NCBI RefSeq assembly: GCF_000230835.1
Contig: NZ_CM001240.1
Coordinates: 5,172,779 to 5,236,778 of the forward strand
Source: Clostridium sp. DL-VIII
Lineage (GTDB): Bacteria; Bacillota; Clostridia; Clostridiales; Clostridiaceae
DNA: 64,000 nucleotides
Direction of reading: 5' to 3'
Made by a program: the position numbers and the translations under genes. Below, piece after piece: positions 29,637-39,364 of the stretch (positions within the stretch are counted from its first letter, which is position 1; every line of letters begins with the position of its first letter). The notes under the pieces were generated by a model. It was not told where the DNA came from. It ran no database searches and saw only the letters and a program-made list of their open reading frames with translations.

Positions 29637-32600
29637 CTAATTTCCTTTAATTTCTTGGAATGTTTTTATTAATGCTTCATCCTCATCACATCCAAGATTT
29701 TTGTACTTCTCAACAGTTTCTAAAACTCTCTTATAATCCTTTGGAATTATCTTGTGGAATTTAGATTTTTCTGTTTCAAAGTTATATAATATCTTATTTC
29801 CTTTAGGAGAGCCTGTAACTTTCACATGTTCTTCAATTAAGCTCTTTAATTCTTCTTCATCGTCTATATCTAACTCTTCTAATAAAATCATTTCTTCATT
29901 TAAGTTAATTCTAAAGTTTGGATCTTCTTCATATATATAAGCAACTCCACCACTCATACCTGCTGCAAAGTTAATACCTGTTTTACCTAAAACAACAACT
30001 TTTCCACCAGTCATGTATTCTAATCCATGAGCTCCAACACCTTCAACAACTGCTGTTGCACCTGAATTTCTTACACAGAATCTTTCACCTGCAATACCAT
30101 TTATAAATACTTTTCCTGAAGTCGCACCATATAAAGCAACATTTCCTATTAAGATGTTATCTTCAGCTACAAAAGTCGATTTCTTTGGAGGATATACAAT
30201 AAGTTTACCACCTGATAATCCCTTACCAAAGTAGTCATTAGCATCTCCTTCAATTTCAAAAGTTAATCCCTTTGGAATGAATGAACCAAAACTTTGACCT
30301 GCTGCACCATTACACTTAATAGTAATAGTATCTTCTGGTAATCCTTCTGTACCATGTACTTTAGTTACCTCAGAACCTAAAATAGTTCCAAGAGTTCTAT
30401 CAGTATTAGTTATATCAACTTCTAAGTCTGTCTTTTTACCTTCAGTTATAGCTTCCTTACATTTATCTAAGAATAATTTTTCGTCCATTACTTTATGTAA
30501 CTTAAAATCATACTTCTTAGTTTGATCAAATTTAACAACTTTACCTTTATACTTATCTGGAGTATAAAGTATAGAGCTTAAATCAATACTCTTAGCTTTC
30601 CAGCCGTGAGCACTCTCTTTTTGCTTAAGCTTATCTACTCTACCAATCATTTCATCGAGTTTTCTAAATCCAAGCTTAGCCATGATTTCTCTAAGTTCTT
30701 CAGCTATAAAGTACATAAAGTTAACAACATATTCTGGTTTTCCTTTAAATCTCTTTCTAAGCTCTTCATTTTGAGTTGCCACACCAACTGGGCATGTATC
30801 TAAATTACAAACTCTCATCATAACACAGCCAAGTGCTACAAGAGGTGCAGTTGCAAATCCAAATTCTTCTGCTCCAAGAAGTGCTGCAATAGCAACATCT
30901 CTTCCACTCATTAATTTACCATCAACTTCAACTCTAACTCTTTCTCTTAAATCATTAAGTAATAAAGTTTGATGAGCTTCAGCTAGTCCAAGCTCCCAAG
31001 GAAGACCTGCATTTTTAATTGAGTTCTTTGGTGATGCACCAGTTCCTCCATCATATCCTGAAATTAATATTACTTCTGCTCCACCTTTAGCAACTCCAGC
31101 AGCAACAGTTCCAACTCCACATTCAGAAACTAGTTTAACAGATACTCTAGCACCAGTGTTTGCATTCTTTAAGTCATAAATTAATTGTGCTAAATCTTCT
31201 ATTGAATATATATCATGATGTGGTGGTGGTGATATAAGCCCAACTCCTGTAGTTGAATGTCTAGTCTTAGCAATCCATGGATATACCTTAGTTCCAGGTA
31301 ATTGTCCACCTTCCCCTGGTTTTGCTCCTTGTGCAAGTTTTATTTGAAGTTCATCAGCATTTACTAAGTATTCTGAAGTTACTCCAAATCTACCAGATGC
31401 AACTTGTTTTATTGAAGATCTTCTTGAATCTCCGTTTTTATCTACTGTCCATCTGTCTTTATCTTCTCCACCTTCACCAGTATTAGACTTTCCGCCAATT
31501 CTGTTCATTGCAATAGCTAGAGCTTCATGAGCTTCCTTAGAAATTGATCCATAAGACATAGCTCCTGTTTTAAATCTCTTAACTATTTCTGATACTGGTT
31601 CAACTTCATCTAGAGGAATTTCATTAGAATTATAATTGAAATCTAATAATCCTCTTAAGGTTATTTCAGCTTTTTCATCATCTATTAATGAAGTACATTC
31701 CTTAAATAATTCATAATTTCCTGTTCTTGTTGCTTCTTGAAGCTTATGAATAGTTAATGGGTTATATAAATGCTTCTCTTGATTTCCTTCACCAGATCTT
31801 AATTTTTCATATCCAGGTGAATCTAATGAAAAGTCAGCTGCATAAGTCTTCTCTCTAAAGCCTTTTTCATGATTTATTTCTGCTTCTTTTTGTATTTCTT
31901 TTAGTCCAATTCCATCAATTCTGCTTATAGTATTAGTGAAGTATTTATCAATAACTTCTTTTCCAATACCTATAGCTTCAAATATTTGAGCTCCTTGATA
32001 AGATTGTATTGTAGAAATACCCATTTTAGAAAGAATCTTAATTATTCCTTTAAGTACAGCTTTGTTGTAATTATAAACAGCCTTATCATATTCTACATCA
32101 AGTAATTTTTCTTCAATTAGTCCTCTTAAAGATTCATAAGCCATATATGGATTTACAGCAGATGCACCAAATCCAATCAATGTAGCAAAATGATGAATTT
32201 CTCTTGGTTCTCCACTTTCTAATACTATTCCAACAGATGTTCTTGTCCCTTTTTTAACCATATATTGATGAAGTGCCGACACTGCAAGCAATGATGGAAT
32301 AGGCACTTTAGCTTCGCATACATTTCTATCAGATAATACTAATACAGTATATCCTTTTTCATATGCATCCTGCGCTTTTTCAAACATTTCATCTAAGGCA
32401 TTTTCTAAAGAACTACCTTTATCAAATACGATATCTATAACTTTTGCTTTTAAATTTCCGTCATTAAGTGTTTTTATTTTAGCTAATTCTTCATCATTTA
32501 ATATTGGTGAATCAAGCTTTAACATTTCACAATTGGAAGGCTTGTCTTCTAATATATTTCCTTCTGGTCCTAAATAAACATTAGAAGCTGTTATTATTTC

Positions 32601-34214
32601 TTCTCTAATTGCATCTATAGGCGGATTAGTTACTTGTGCAAATAATTGCTTAAAATAGTTAAATAGTGGTTGAGATTCTTTAGATAATACTGCAAGTGGA
32701 ACATCTACCCCCATTGCTGCAAGTGGTTCTGCTCCGCTTTCAGCCATTGGAAGCATAGTTGTCTTAACTTCCTCGTATGTATATCCAAATGTCTTTTCTA
32801 ATCTCTTTCTAGTTTCCCTGTCATACTCAATTCTAAGCTTTTTGCTATCTTTTATTTTGTCTAATGTAACTAAATTTTCCTTTAACCATTCTCCATATGG
32901 ATGCTCAGCTGCATATTCCTGCTTTAATTGTTCATCATCTATAACTTCTTTCTTAACTGTATCTACAAGAAGCATTCTACCTGGTTTTAATCTATCTTTC
33001 TTTTCTACAATTTCAGGAGGCACATCTAAAGCGCCAACTTCTGAAGAAAGAATTAATCTTCTATCTTTAGTAATATAATATCTTGACGGTCTTAGACCAT
33101 TTCTATCTAAAACTGCACCAACTTTTTCACCATCTGTAAATACGATAGCTGCTGGACCATCCCATGGTTCCATTAGTGTAGCGTTATATTCATAAAAAGC
33201 TTTCTTTTCTTTACTCATAGTCTTACTCTTATACCATGGTTCTGGAATTGCCATCATAACTGCTCTAGTTAAATCCATACCATTCATATATAAGAATTCT
33301 AAGTTATTGTCAAAGATCGCAGAGTCTGATCCTTCTTTATTTATAATAGGTAATACTCTGTTTAAATCTTTTCCAAGCGCTCTAGATTTTACATTTGTTT
33401 CTCTAGAATAAACCTTATTTACATTTCCACGGAGTGTATTTATTTCACCATTATGAATCATAAATCTGTTTGGATGCGCTCTTTCCCAGCTTGGGAATGT
33501 ATTAGTACTATATCTTGAATGTACTAATGCTAAAGAGGTTTCAACTCTTTCATCGTCTAAATCCTTATAGAATTCTCTAAGTTGTGTAGATAAAAGCATT
33601 CCTTTATACACAATTGTTTTTGATGAGAAAGATGCAATATAAAAAGTCTCATTTAAGAATTTACTTATCCATCCTGCTCTCTTCTCTATATTTCTTCTAA
33701 CAATATATAAATTTCTTTCAAAATCTTTTCCTGGTTTTATGCCATTAGGTCTCTTTACAAAAGCTTGCATTATTGCAGGCATAGCTTCTAAAGATGCTTT
33801 TCCAAGTATTGAAGAATTTGTTTGAACTTCTCTCCACCCAATCAGTTCAAAATTCTCATCTTTACATATATCTTCAAAAAGGCTCATAGCTTCTTTTCTT
33901 GCCTTCTCTTCCTGTGGTAAAAATACCATTGCAACTGCATAGTCGCCTTCATTACCAAGAGTTAACCCCTTTGCTTTCAATTCTTCTTCAAAGAATTTGT
34001 GAGGTATGTTGAATAATACTCCTGCTCCATCTCCTGTATGCTCATCAGCGCCTGTCCCACCTCTATGTTCTAATTTTTCAAGTATAGTTAGGCAGTCTGA
34101 TAGTATATCATGAGATTTTTCACCATCAATGTTAACTATTGTCCCAATTCCACAAGCATCATGTTCAAAACATGGATTATATAGCCCTTGTGCATTTGGA
34201 TTATTATTTTCCAT
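29637..34214 (-). CDS. gltB: Glutamate synthase large (alpha) subunit
   Basis: Converts glutamine plus 2-oxoglutarate into two glutamates. The 1525 residues show the family order: N-terminal glutaminase with Cys21 in [10 protein letters not shown] (a 20-residue propeptide would be removed), a central domain, the FMN-binding synthase domain ([31 protein letters not shown]), the 3Fe-4S cysteines ([19 protein letters not shown]) and the C-terminal beta-helix domain. It is 178 bases downstream of nitR with no convincing terminator between, so read-through from glnA-nitR is possible. Confidence 0.97.
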   Translation of the reverse strand: MENNNPNAQGLYNPCFEHDACGIGTIVNIDGEKSHDILSDCLTILEKLEHRGGTGADEHTGDGAGVLFNIPHKFFEEELKAKGLTLGNEGDYAVAMVFLPQEEKARKEAMSLFEDICKDENFELIGWREVQTNSSILGKASLEAMPAIMQAFVKRPNGIKPGKDFERNLYIVRRNIEKRAGWISKFLNETFYIASFSSKTIVYKGMLLSTQLREFYKDLDDERVETSLALVHSRYSTNTFPSWERAHPNRFMIHNGEINTLRGNVNKVYSRETNVKSRALGKDLNRVLPIINKEGSDSAIFDNNLEFLYMNGMDLTRAVMMAIPEPWYKSKTMSKEKKAFYEYNATLMEPWDGPAAIVFTDGEKVGAVLDRNGLRPSRYYITKDRRLILSSEVGALDVPPEIVEKKDRLKPGRMLLVDTVKKEVIDDEQLKQEYAAEHPYGEWLKENLVTLDKIKDSKKLRIEYDRETRKRLEKTFGYTYEEVKTTMLPMAESGAEPLAAMGVDVPLAVLSKESQPLFNYFKQLFAQVTNPPIDAIREEIITASNVYLGPEGNILEDKPSNCEMLKLDSPILNDEELAKIKTLNDGNLKAKVIDIVFDKGSSLENALDEMFEKAQDAYEKGYTVLVLSDRNVCEAKVPIPSLLAVSALHQYMVKKGTRTSVGIVLESGEPREIHHFATLIGFGASAVNPYMAYESLRGLIEEKLLDVEYDKAVYNYNKAVLKGIIKILSKMGISTIQSYQGAQIFEAIGIGKEVIDKYFTNTISRIDGIGLKEIQKEAEINHEKGFREKTYAADFSLDSPGYEKLRSGEGNQEKHLYNPLTIHKLQEATRTGNYELFKECTSLIDDEKAEITLRGLLDFNYNSNEIPLDEVEPVSEIVKRFKTGAMSYGSISKEAHEALAIAMNRIGGKSNTGEGGEDKDRWTVDKNGDSRRSSIKQVASGRFGVTSEYLVNADELQIKLAQGAKPGEGGQLPGTKVYPWIAKTRHSTTGVGLISPPPHHDIYSIEDLAQLIYDLKNANTGARVSVKLVSECGVGTVAAGVAKGGAEVILISGYDGGTGASPKNSIKNAGLPWELGLAEAHQTLLLNDLRERVRVEVDGKLMSGRDVAIAALLGAEEFGFATAPLVALGCVMMRVCNLDTCPVGVATQNEELRKRFKGKPEYVVNFMYFIAEELREIMAKLGFRKLDEMIGRVDKLKQKESAHGWKAKSIDLSSILYTPDKYKGKVVKFDQTKKYDFKLHKVMDEKLFLDKCKEAITEGKKTDLEVDITNTDRTLGTILGSEVTKVHGTEGLPEDTITIKCNGAAGQSFGSFIPKGLTFEIEGDANDYFGKGLSGGKLIVYPPKKSTFVAEDNILIGNVALYGATSGKVFINGIAGERFCVRNSGATAVVEGVGAHGLEYMTGGKVVVLGKTGINFAAGMSGGVAYIYEEDPNFRINLNEEMILLEELDIDDEEELKSLIEEHVKVTGSPKGNKILYNFETEKSKFHKIIPKDYKRVLETVEKYKNLGCDEDEALIKTFQEIKGN

Positions 34215-34391
34215 TTCAATTCCCCCTGTAATAATATATTTATTTGCACATTATTCCTTTGTTTTAAATCAAATAGGTGCATATAATTGGTTTTACTTAA
34301 AATATGTTCCAAATACTCATTTATAGTAAAACAACGAGTAAAAATATCCTTTTACGATATAGTTACCCGCATCTTTACAGTAATTTACAAA

Positions 34392-34952
34392 TTATTCTGC
34401 TTCACTCAATATTAAACTAGCAATATCTTTCATCCTTTTCCCAGAATCCATACTTATCTTCTGCATATATCTAAATGCTTCATTTTCTGTAAGTCCCGAC
34501 GTTGCCATAAGATGACCTTTAGCCTTTTCTATAAGCTTTCTGTCTTCTAAAGTATGCTCTAATTTTTCTACTTGTGCTCTTAGCTTCTTAATTCTCTTTT
34601 TGCTTTGAAATATTAGATCAATAGCATTAGTCAGTAGTACATTAGAAATTTTAGTGCCAATACAATATATATCGGTATCTTCCTCTATAAATGATTTATA
34701 TGGTTCATTTACAATAGCTAAAAAGCTAGTATAATCCACTAAATTTTCATAAACATCTAGTAAACTCATATCTTTAAATTTATATCCAACTAAGACTAGG
34801 TCTGGGGAATATTGCATAACTAATCTAATTAATTCATTTCCTGAGGTACACAACGCTAGTATTTCATAGCCTTCTTGTATTAGTAAACTCTTTAATTTCT
34901 TTGCAGTCTCAATATTGCTTAGCGCTATAATAAGTTTTCCATTTTGAGCCAT
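34392..34952 (-). CDS. nitR: ANTAR-domain transcription antiterminator (NitR-like)
   Basis: RNA-binding regulator of about 186 residues. The N-terminal half is a receiver fold that lacks the phosphorylation site: where a normal receiver has PDLVLLD this has PDLVLVG (Gly56), and the acidic pair after strand 1 is missing. A coiled coil leads into an ANTAR domain (RKLIEKAKGHLM, TENEAFRYMQKISMD, RMKDIASLIL) that binds paired hexaloop hairpins. It follows glnA by 40 bases, the order described for nitR of Clostridium saccharobutylicum. The ATG at 34952 after AAGGTGGGG is preferred to a GTG at 34964. Confidence 0.88.
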   Translation of the reverse strand: MAQNGKLIIALSNIETAKKLKSLLIQEGYEILALCTSGNELIRLVMQYSPDLVLVGYKFKDMSLLDVYENLVDYTSFLAIVNEPYKSFIEEDTDIYCIGTKISNVLLTNAIDLIFQSKKRIKKLRAQVEKLEHTLEDRKLIEKAKGHLMATSGLTENEAFRYMQKISMDSGKRMKDIASLILSEAE

Positions 34953-34992
34953 CGCAATCCCCACCTTAAATTAGTAACTCAATATCACTAGA

Positions 34993-36324
34993 TTAATATT
35001 TATTAAGATAGTTCTCTATTTCCCAATCATGCACTTTGGTTCTGTAATCATCCCATTCAGCAGCTTTTCCAGAAATATAGTTAGCGTAAATATGTTCTCC
35101 TAAAGCTGTCTTAGCTAATTCACTTTCTTCCATAAACTTAACTGCTTCATATAAATTGTTTGGTAGATTATCAATTCCATTAGCTTTTCTTTCATCATCA
35201 GTCATAGCGAAAATGTTTGCTTCTATTTCATCTGGTGGTGTTAAATTATTCTTAATTCCATCTAAACCAGCTTGTAGAAGTACCGCTAATACTAAGTATG
35301 GATTAGAACTTGGATCTGGACATCTAAGCTCTACCCTTGTTCCAGCGCCTCTTGCAGCTGGCACTCTTATTAATGCAGTTCTGTTTTTGCAAGACCAAGC
35401 TAAGTAAACTGGTGCTTCATATCCTGGTACCAATCTCTTATATGAATTAACTAGTGGATTAGTTACTGCTGCAAGCCCCTTAACATTCTTTAATAAACCA
35501 GCAATAAATTGATAGGCCACTTTACTTAATCCATTTTTATCATTTTCATCAACGAAAGCATTCTTTCCATCTTTGAATAATGACATATTAACGTGCATTC
35601 CTGAACCATTGATTCCAAAGATTGGTTTAGGCATAAATGATGCATGTAGTCCATGTCTTTGAGCAATAGATTTAACAACTAACTTAAAAGTCATAATGTT
35701 ATCAGCTGTAGTTAAAGCATCTCCATACTTAAAGTCAATTTCATTTTGACCTTCAGCAACTTCATGATGAGAAGCTTCAATTTCAAATCCCATTTCTTCT
35801 AAAGCTAAAGTCATATCACGCCTAGCATTTTCTCCTAGATCAGTAGGTGCTAGATCAAAATATCCGCCTTTATCTTGAGTGTTAGTTGTTGCATTTCCAT
35901 TTTCATCTGTTTCAAACAAGAAAAATTCACATTCTGGTCCAACATTCATTGAATATCCAAGCTCAGCTGCTTCTGCTACAGCTTTCTTTAAGATATATCT
36001 TGGATCTCCTTCAAATGGTGTTCCATCTGGTCTGTAGATGTCACAAATTAATCTTGCAACCTTACCTTGTTGTGGTCTCCATGGAAAAATTACAAAGCTG
36101 TCTAAGTTAGGTCTTAGATTCATATCTGATTCTTCAATTCTAACAAAACCATCAATAGATGATCCATCAAACATGCACTCATTATTTAGTGCCTTTTCTA
36201 ATTGCTTATCAGTAATTGCTACATTTTTTAATGTGCCGAAAATATCAGTAAATTGAAGCCTTATGAATTTCACTCCATTTTCTCTTACTAAGTTAATGAC
36301 ATCTTCCTTTGTGTATTTTGCCAT
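34993..36324 (-). CDS. glnA: Glutamine synthetase type I
   Basis: Ammonium-assimilating enzyme of 443 residues, the size of the Gram-positive GSI-alpha class, which lacks the adenylylation loop of the longer form. Active-site blocks are [70 protein letters not shown]. First gene of a glnA-nitR operon. Its leader holds a strong attenuator and an ANTAR-like hexaloop hairpin. The ribosome binding site is AAAGGGGGGAG. Confidence 0.96.
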   Translation of the reverse strand: MAKYTKEDVINLVRENGVKFIRLQFTDIFGTLKNVAITDKQLEKALNNECMFDGSSIDGFVRIEESDMNLRPNLDSFVIFPWRPQQGKVARLICDIYRPDGTPFEGDPRYILKKAVAEAAELGYSMNVGPECEFFLFETDENGNATTNTQDKGGYFDLAPTDLGENARRDMTLALEEMGFEIEASHHEVAEGQNEIDFKYGDALTTADNIMTFKLVVKSIAQRHGLHASFMPKPIFGINGSGMHVNMSLFKDGKNAFVDENDKNGLSKVAYQFIAGLLKNVKGLAAVTNPLVNSYKRLVPGYEAPVYLAWSCKNRTALIRVPAARGAGTRVELRCPDPSSNPYLVLAVLLQAGLDGIKNNLTPPDEIEANIFAMTDDERKANGIDNLPNNLYEAVKFMEESELAKTALGEHIYANYISGKAAEWDDYRTKVHDWEIENYLNKY

Positions 36325-36343
36325 TTACACTCCCCCCTTTTCT

Positions 36344-36387
36344 TAAAAAAAAGCGCACAATAGAGATATATACCATCTATTGAACGC
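36344..36387 (-). terminator. Attenuator in the glnA leader
   Basis: On the minus strand GCGTTCAATAGA pairs with TCTCTATTGTGCGC-type sequence (36387 to 36353), followed by eight Ts, all between the promoter and the glnA start. A terminator there would block glnA unless overridden. Its upstream arm overlaps the hexaloop hairpin at 36379-36398, so the two structures are mutually exclusive. Confidence 0.85.
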
Positions 36388-36398
36388 CTTTGCTCAAT
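36379..36398 (-). promoter_or_regulatory. Candidate ANTAR hexaloop hairpin
   Basis: ATTGAGC-AAAGGC-GTTCAAT on the minus strand: a 7-bp stem with a six-base loop that has A at position 1 and G at position 4, the signature bound by ANTAR proteins. Known targets have two such hairpins. Only this one is clear, although the ANTAR gene is next to it. Confidence 0.7.
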
Positions 36399-36413
36399 TC
36401 TTTTAATAATGAA

Positions 36414-36442
36414 ATTATATAATAATATTTACTTCAAATCAA
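36414..36442 (-). promoter_or_regulatory. SigA-type promoter of glnA
   Basis: TTGATT, 17-base spacer, TATAAT on the minus strand. The predicted start is close to 36407, leaving only the hexaloop hairpin and attenuator in the leader. The 36443-36851 stretch upstream is AT-rich and shows no riboswitch (specifically no lysine-box features) or ORF. Confidence 0.65.
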
Positions 36443-36851
36443 GTGATTTTTTAAAAAAATAAATATTTTTATATCAAAAACTTTAAATAATAAAGAAATA
36501 AATATCATTTTCTTTATTATTTAAATAAAATGATTATAAATTGGAAATCTTTAAGTTACAACTTTTCTGCATATAAGGCAAAATATTTTATAGCAAAAAA
36601 ATAAACGAAATCACTGCGAATTATTCATTCCATGACTCCGTTGTCAAAAGTTATCTAAATTTATATCTTCATTATACAAATCAAATTTAACCATGTCAAT
36701 CAAACTGTAAAATCACTTCATGAATAATGTTAATTTTTTTTCACATATTTTAAAGGCATTCTATATTCTTTTTTTATTATTAGTTCCATCCAATATTTAT
36801 TATGCATTTTTTTGCTTACAATTATACATTATTAAGTATTAGTATTTGAAT

Positions 36852-36907
36852 TAAGGCACAATCAAATAAATAGTAGGTCCGTTTGCCAGTATATTTTCAT
36901 GTTCCTA
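36852..36907. repeat. Palindromic repeat family A, shortened copy
   Basis: Begins TAAGGCACAATCAAATAAAT, continues AGTAGGTCCG, and ends TATTTTCATGTTCCTA. Compared with the copy at 38393 it has lost much of the inner right arm. It lies 21 bases upstream of the aspartate kinase promoter. Confidence 0.75.
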
Positions 36908-36927
36908 AAGTATTCTCAATAATTAAC

Positions 36928-36956
36928 TTGAACATTTTTAGATAAATTGCTACAAT
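36928..36956 (+). promoter_or_regulatory. SigA-type promoter of aspartate kinase
   Basis: TTGAAC, 17-base spacer, TACAAT. The predicted transcription start, near 36963, lies after an in-frame ATG at 36960, which helps rule out that codon as the start. Confidence 0.7.
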
Positions 36957-37004
36957 CTTATGTGTAAATTTATAAAAAAACATAAAAATATGGGGGCTAT
37001 GATT

Positions 37005-38318
37005 ATGAACACAATTGTAACAAAATTTGGTGGAAGCTCACTAGCAGACGCTAATCAATTCAAAAAGGTTAAGGATATAATATTTTCTAATAATGAAAGA
37101 AAATATGTAATTCCTTCAGCACCTGGTAAAAGAAATTCTAAAGATTCAAAGATAACTGACCTTTTATACCTTTGCCACGCCCATGTTTCTACGGGAATAG
37201 CTTTTGATGATGTTTTCAATCACATAAAAGACAGATATTGTGGTATTGTTAAAGATTTGAACTTAGATTTTGATATCGAAAAACATTTAGATATTGTAAA
37301 AAAAGATCTTGAAGAAGGGGCTTCAAGTGATTATGCTGCAAGCAGGGGCGAATACCTAAACGGACTAATACTTGCTAATTATTTAAATTTTGAATTTGTC
37401 GATGCTAAAGATGTTATGGTTTTTGATACAGATGGTTCACTAGATGCTGAGGCTACAAACTCTGCTCTTAATGCCAAACTATCAAAAATATCTAAAGCTG
37501 TAATTCCAGGATTTTATGGGGCAGATTGTGATGGCAATATAATAACATTTTCAAGGGGCGGCTCAGACGTAACAGGCGCATTGGTTGCTGCAAGTGTAAG
37601 TGCTGACCTTTATGAAAACTGGACAGATGTATCTGGCTTTTTGATGGCAGATCCTAGAATAATTAAAAATCCGAAGCCAATAAGCAGAATAACTTATTCA
37701 GAACTGAGAGAATTATCTTATATGGGGGCTTCAGTACTTCATGAAGATGCTATATTCCCAGTAAGAGAGATTGGAATTCCAATAAATATTAAGAACACAA
37801 ATAGTCCACAGGACGAAGGTACTTTTATAGTTAAGGATTGTGATATTTCAACTAACCCAACTACTGTAACTGGTATTGCAGGCAAAAAAGATTTTACAGT
37901 AATCTCAATAGCTAAAGCTTCAATGAATTCAGAACTTGGTTTTTGTAGAAAGCTATTATCAATTCTTGAACAGCACAATATTTCTTTTGAAAATATGCCT
38001 TCTGGAATTGATACAGTATGTCTCGTTATTTCAGATTCACAGCTAAAACATAAAAAGGATGCTGTAATAGACGAAATTAAAAGGACTTGTACTCCAGATA
38101 CAATAGAAGTTCATCCAAACTTGGCTATGATTGCAACTGTTGGACGTGGAATGGCTAAACAAATGGGAACTGCTGCAAAAATCTTCACAGCTCTTTCAGA
38201 TGCCAAAGTAAATATAAGAATGATTGATCAAGGTTCTAGTGAAATGAATATTTTAGTCGGTATTGAAAATGATGATTTTGAAAAGGGAATTACTGCAATT
38301 TATAATGCATTTAATTAA
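37005..38318 (+). CDS. lysC: Aspartate kinase
   Basis: Phosphorylates aspartate, the first step to lysine, threonine, methionine and diaminopimelate. The 437-residue protein begins with the kinase motif TKFGGSSLADANQ, has SRGGSDVTGALVAASV and the FLMADPRI block, and ends with two ACT domains (for example ATVGRGMAKQMGTAAKIF) for feedback regulation. The frame is open from 36960, but the ATG at 37005 follows GGGGG at correct spacing and the promoter prediction excludes the upstream ATG. Monocistronic with its own terminator. Confidence 0.93.
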   Translation: MNTIVTKFGGSSLADANQFKKVKDIIFSNNERKYVIPSAPGKRNSKDSKITDLLYLCHAHVSTGIAFDDVFNHIKDRYCGIVKDLNLDFDIEKHLDIVKKDLEEGASSDYAASRGEYLNGLILANYLNFEFVDAKDVMVFDTDGSLDAEATNSALNAKLSKISKAVIPGFYGADCDGNIITFSRGGSDVTGALVAASVSADLYENWTDVSGFLMADPRIIKNPKPISRITYSELRELSYMGASVLHEDAIFPVREIGIPINIKNTNSPQDEGTFIVKDCDISTNPTTVTGIAGKKDFTVISIAKASMNSELGFCRKLLSILEQHNISFENMPSGIDTVCLVISDSQLKHKKDAVIDEIKRTCTPDTIEVHPNLAMIATVGRGMAKQMGTAAKIFTALSDAKVNIRMIDQGSSEMNILVGIENDDFEKGITAIYNAFN

Positions 38319-38329
38319 AATATATAAAT

Positions 38330-38360
38330 AAAAATAGACCAGTATGCTGGTCTATTTTTA
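38330..38360 (+). terminator. Terminator of the aspartate kinase gene
   Basis: AAAATAGACCAG pairs perfectly with CTGGTCTATTTT around a TATG loop, followed by Ts on the plus strand. Confidence 0.93.
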
Positions 38361-38392
38361 TTTCATGCTATATTCTTATTAGTAGGCACTAT

Positions 38393-38456
38393 CAAATAAA
38401 TAATAAGTCCGCTTGCAAGGCTATTTTGGACTCGTTATTTATTTTCATGTGCCTTA
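38393..38456. repeat. Palindromic repeat family A, best copy
   Basis: A 64-base near-palindrome: the left arm TAGGCACTATCAAATAAATA and AAGTCC, and the right arm GGACTCGTTATTTATTTTCA then TGTGCCTTA. It lies between the convergent aspartate kinase terminator and the dedA stop, 25 bases from the latter, and there is no other terminator for dedA. It may therefore serve as one. Confidence 0.85.
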
Positions 38457-38480
38457 CTTTTCTACTAGTCAATTGAAATA

Positions 38481-39116
38481 CTACATAACTTCATCAGTTT
38501 TTTTTGCTTTACTTCTAATAAATTCAATTATTATCGGCAATATTGAAATTAATATTATTGCAATTATCACCAATTCAAAGTTATTTTTAACTATTGGAAT
38601 GCTTCCGAAAAAGTATCCTAAAGCTGACACAACTAATACCCACAGAACGCCTCCAATTGCATTAAATGAAATAAATTTCTTATAACTCATTTCACCTATT
38701 CCTGCCACAAACGGAGCAATTGTTCTTACAATAGGTATAAACCTAGCAAAAATTATGGTTTTCCCACCATATTTCTCGTAGAATTTATTGGTTTTGTCAA
38801 GATGTTCTTGTTTTATGAATCTTCCGCTTTTTAAGATTTTATGACCAAAGAGCCTTCCAATTTCGTAATTTGATGTATCTCCAAGAATCGCTGCAATCAT
38901 CAAAATTCCTATGAGCATATATATATTGAGCGCTCCCTCTGCTGCTAATGCTGCTGCCGCAAAAATTAAAGAATCTCCAGGCAAAAATGGTGTTATCACT
39001 AATCCTGTTTCTAAGAAAATTATAATAAATAACATTAAATACGTTTCAACTCCATAATTTCCAACAACAGCTGCTAAATACTTATCAAGATGTAAAAATA
39101 TATCTATTATATTCAT
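38481..39116 (-). CDS. DedA family membrane protein
   Basis: Membrane protein of 211 residues in the DedA/VTT (SNARE-associated) superfamily, some of whose members move lipid carriers such as undecaprenyl phosphate across the membrane. Diagnostic segments are FLETGLVITPFLPGDSLIFAAA, the NYEIGRLFGHKIL region, and the re-entrant motif FARFIPIVRTIAPFVAGIGEM with the essential Arg residues. It is monocistronic. The next upstream gene is a glycosyltransferase using lipid-linked sugars, so a lipid carrier function is consistent but not shown. Confidence 0.92.
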   Translation of the reverse strand: MNIIDIFLHLDKYLAAVVGNYGVETYLMLFIIIFLETGLVITPFLPGDSLIFAAAALAAEGALNIYMLIGILMIAAILGDTSNYEIGRLFGHKILKSGRFIKQEHLDKTNKFYEKYGGKTIIFARFIPIVRTIAPFVAGIGEMSYKKFISFNAIGGVLWVLVVSALGYFFGSIPIVKNNFELVIIAIILISILPIIIEFIRSKAKKTDEVM

Positions 39117-39364
39117 TTGTTTCCTCCCATATGCAAATATAACATTTACATTTTATTAAGTTGTTTATCATATGTTATTATATCGTATTAATAAAAAAAG
39201 TAAAATTAAGATTTTATTAAAATTACCCTTGCCGTATTTTATAATTTATAAATTACTACTACACTATATAAATTATTGCTTTAAATAAAACTTATTAAAA
39301 TCAAAATATGAACGTCATATATCAACATTTAAATCTTTTTATGCTTTTAATACTATATACTAAA

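Noticed and set aside
29637..34214. Several 60-80 codon plus-strand frames opposite glutamate synthase
   Set aside because: They are antisense shadows of a highly conserved gene and have no signals of their own.
34338..34355. Hairpin with a six-base loop in the glutamate synthase leader, considered as a second ANTAR target
   Set aside because: The loop on the transcribed strand is GGATAT, lacking A at position 1 and G at position 4, and it is not followed by a terminator.
36443..37004. Possible lysine riboswitch before aspartate kinase
   Set aside because: No lysine-box conserved elements or terminator hairpin in the leader. The predicted start leaves a leader of only about 40 bases.
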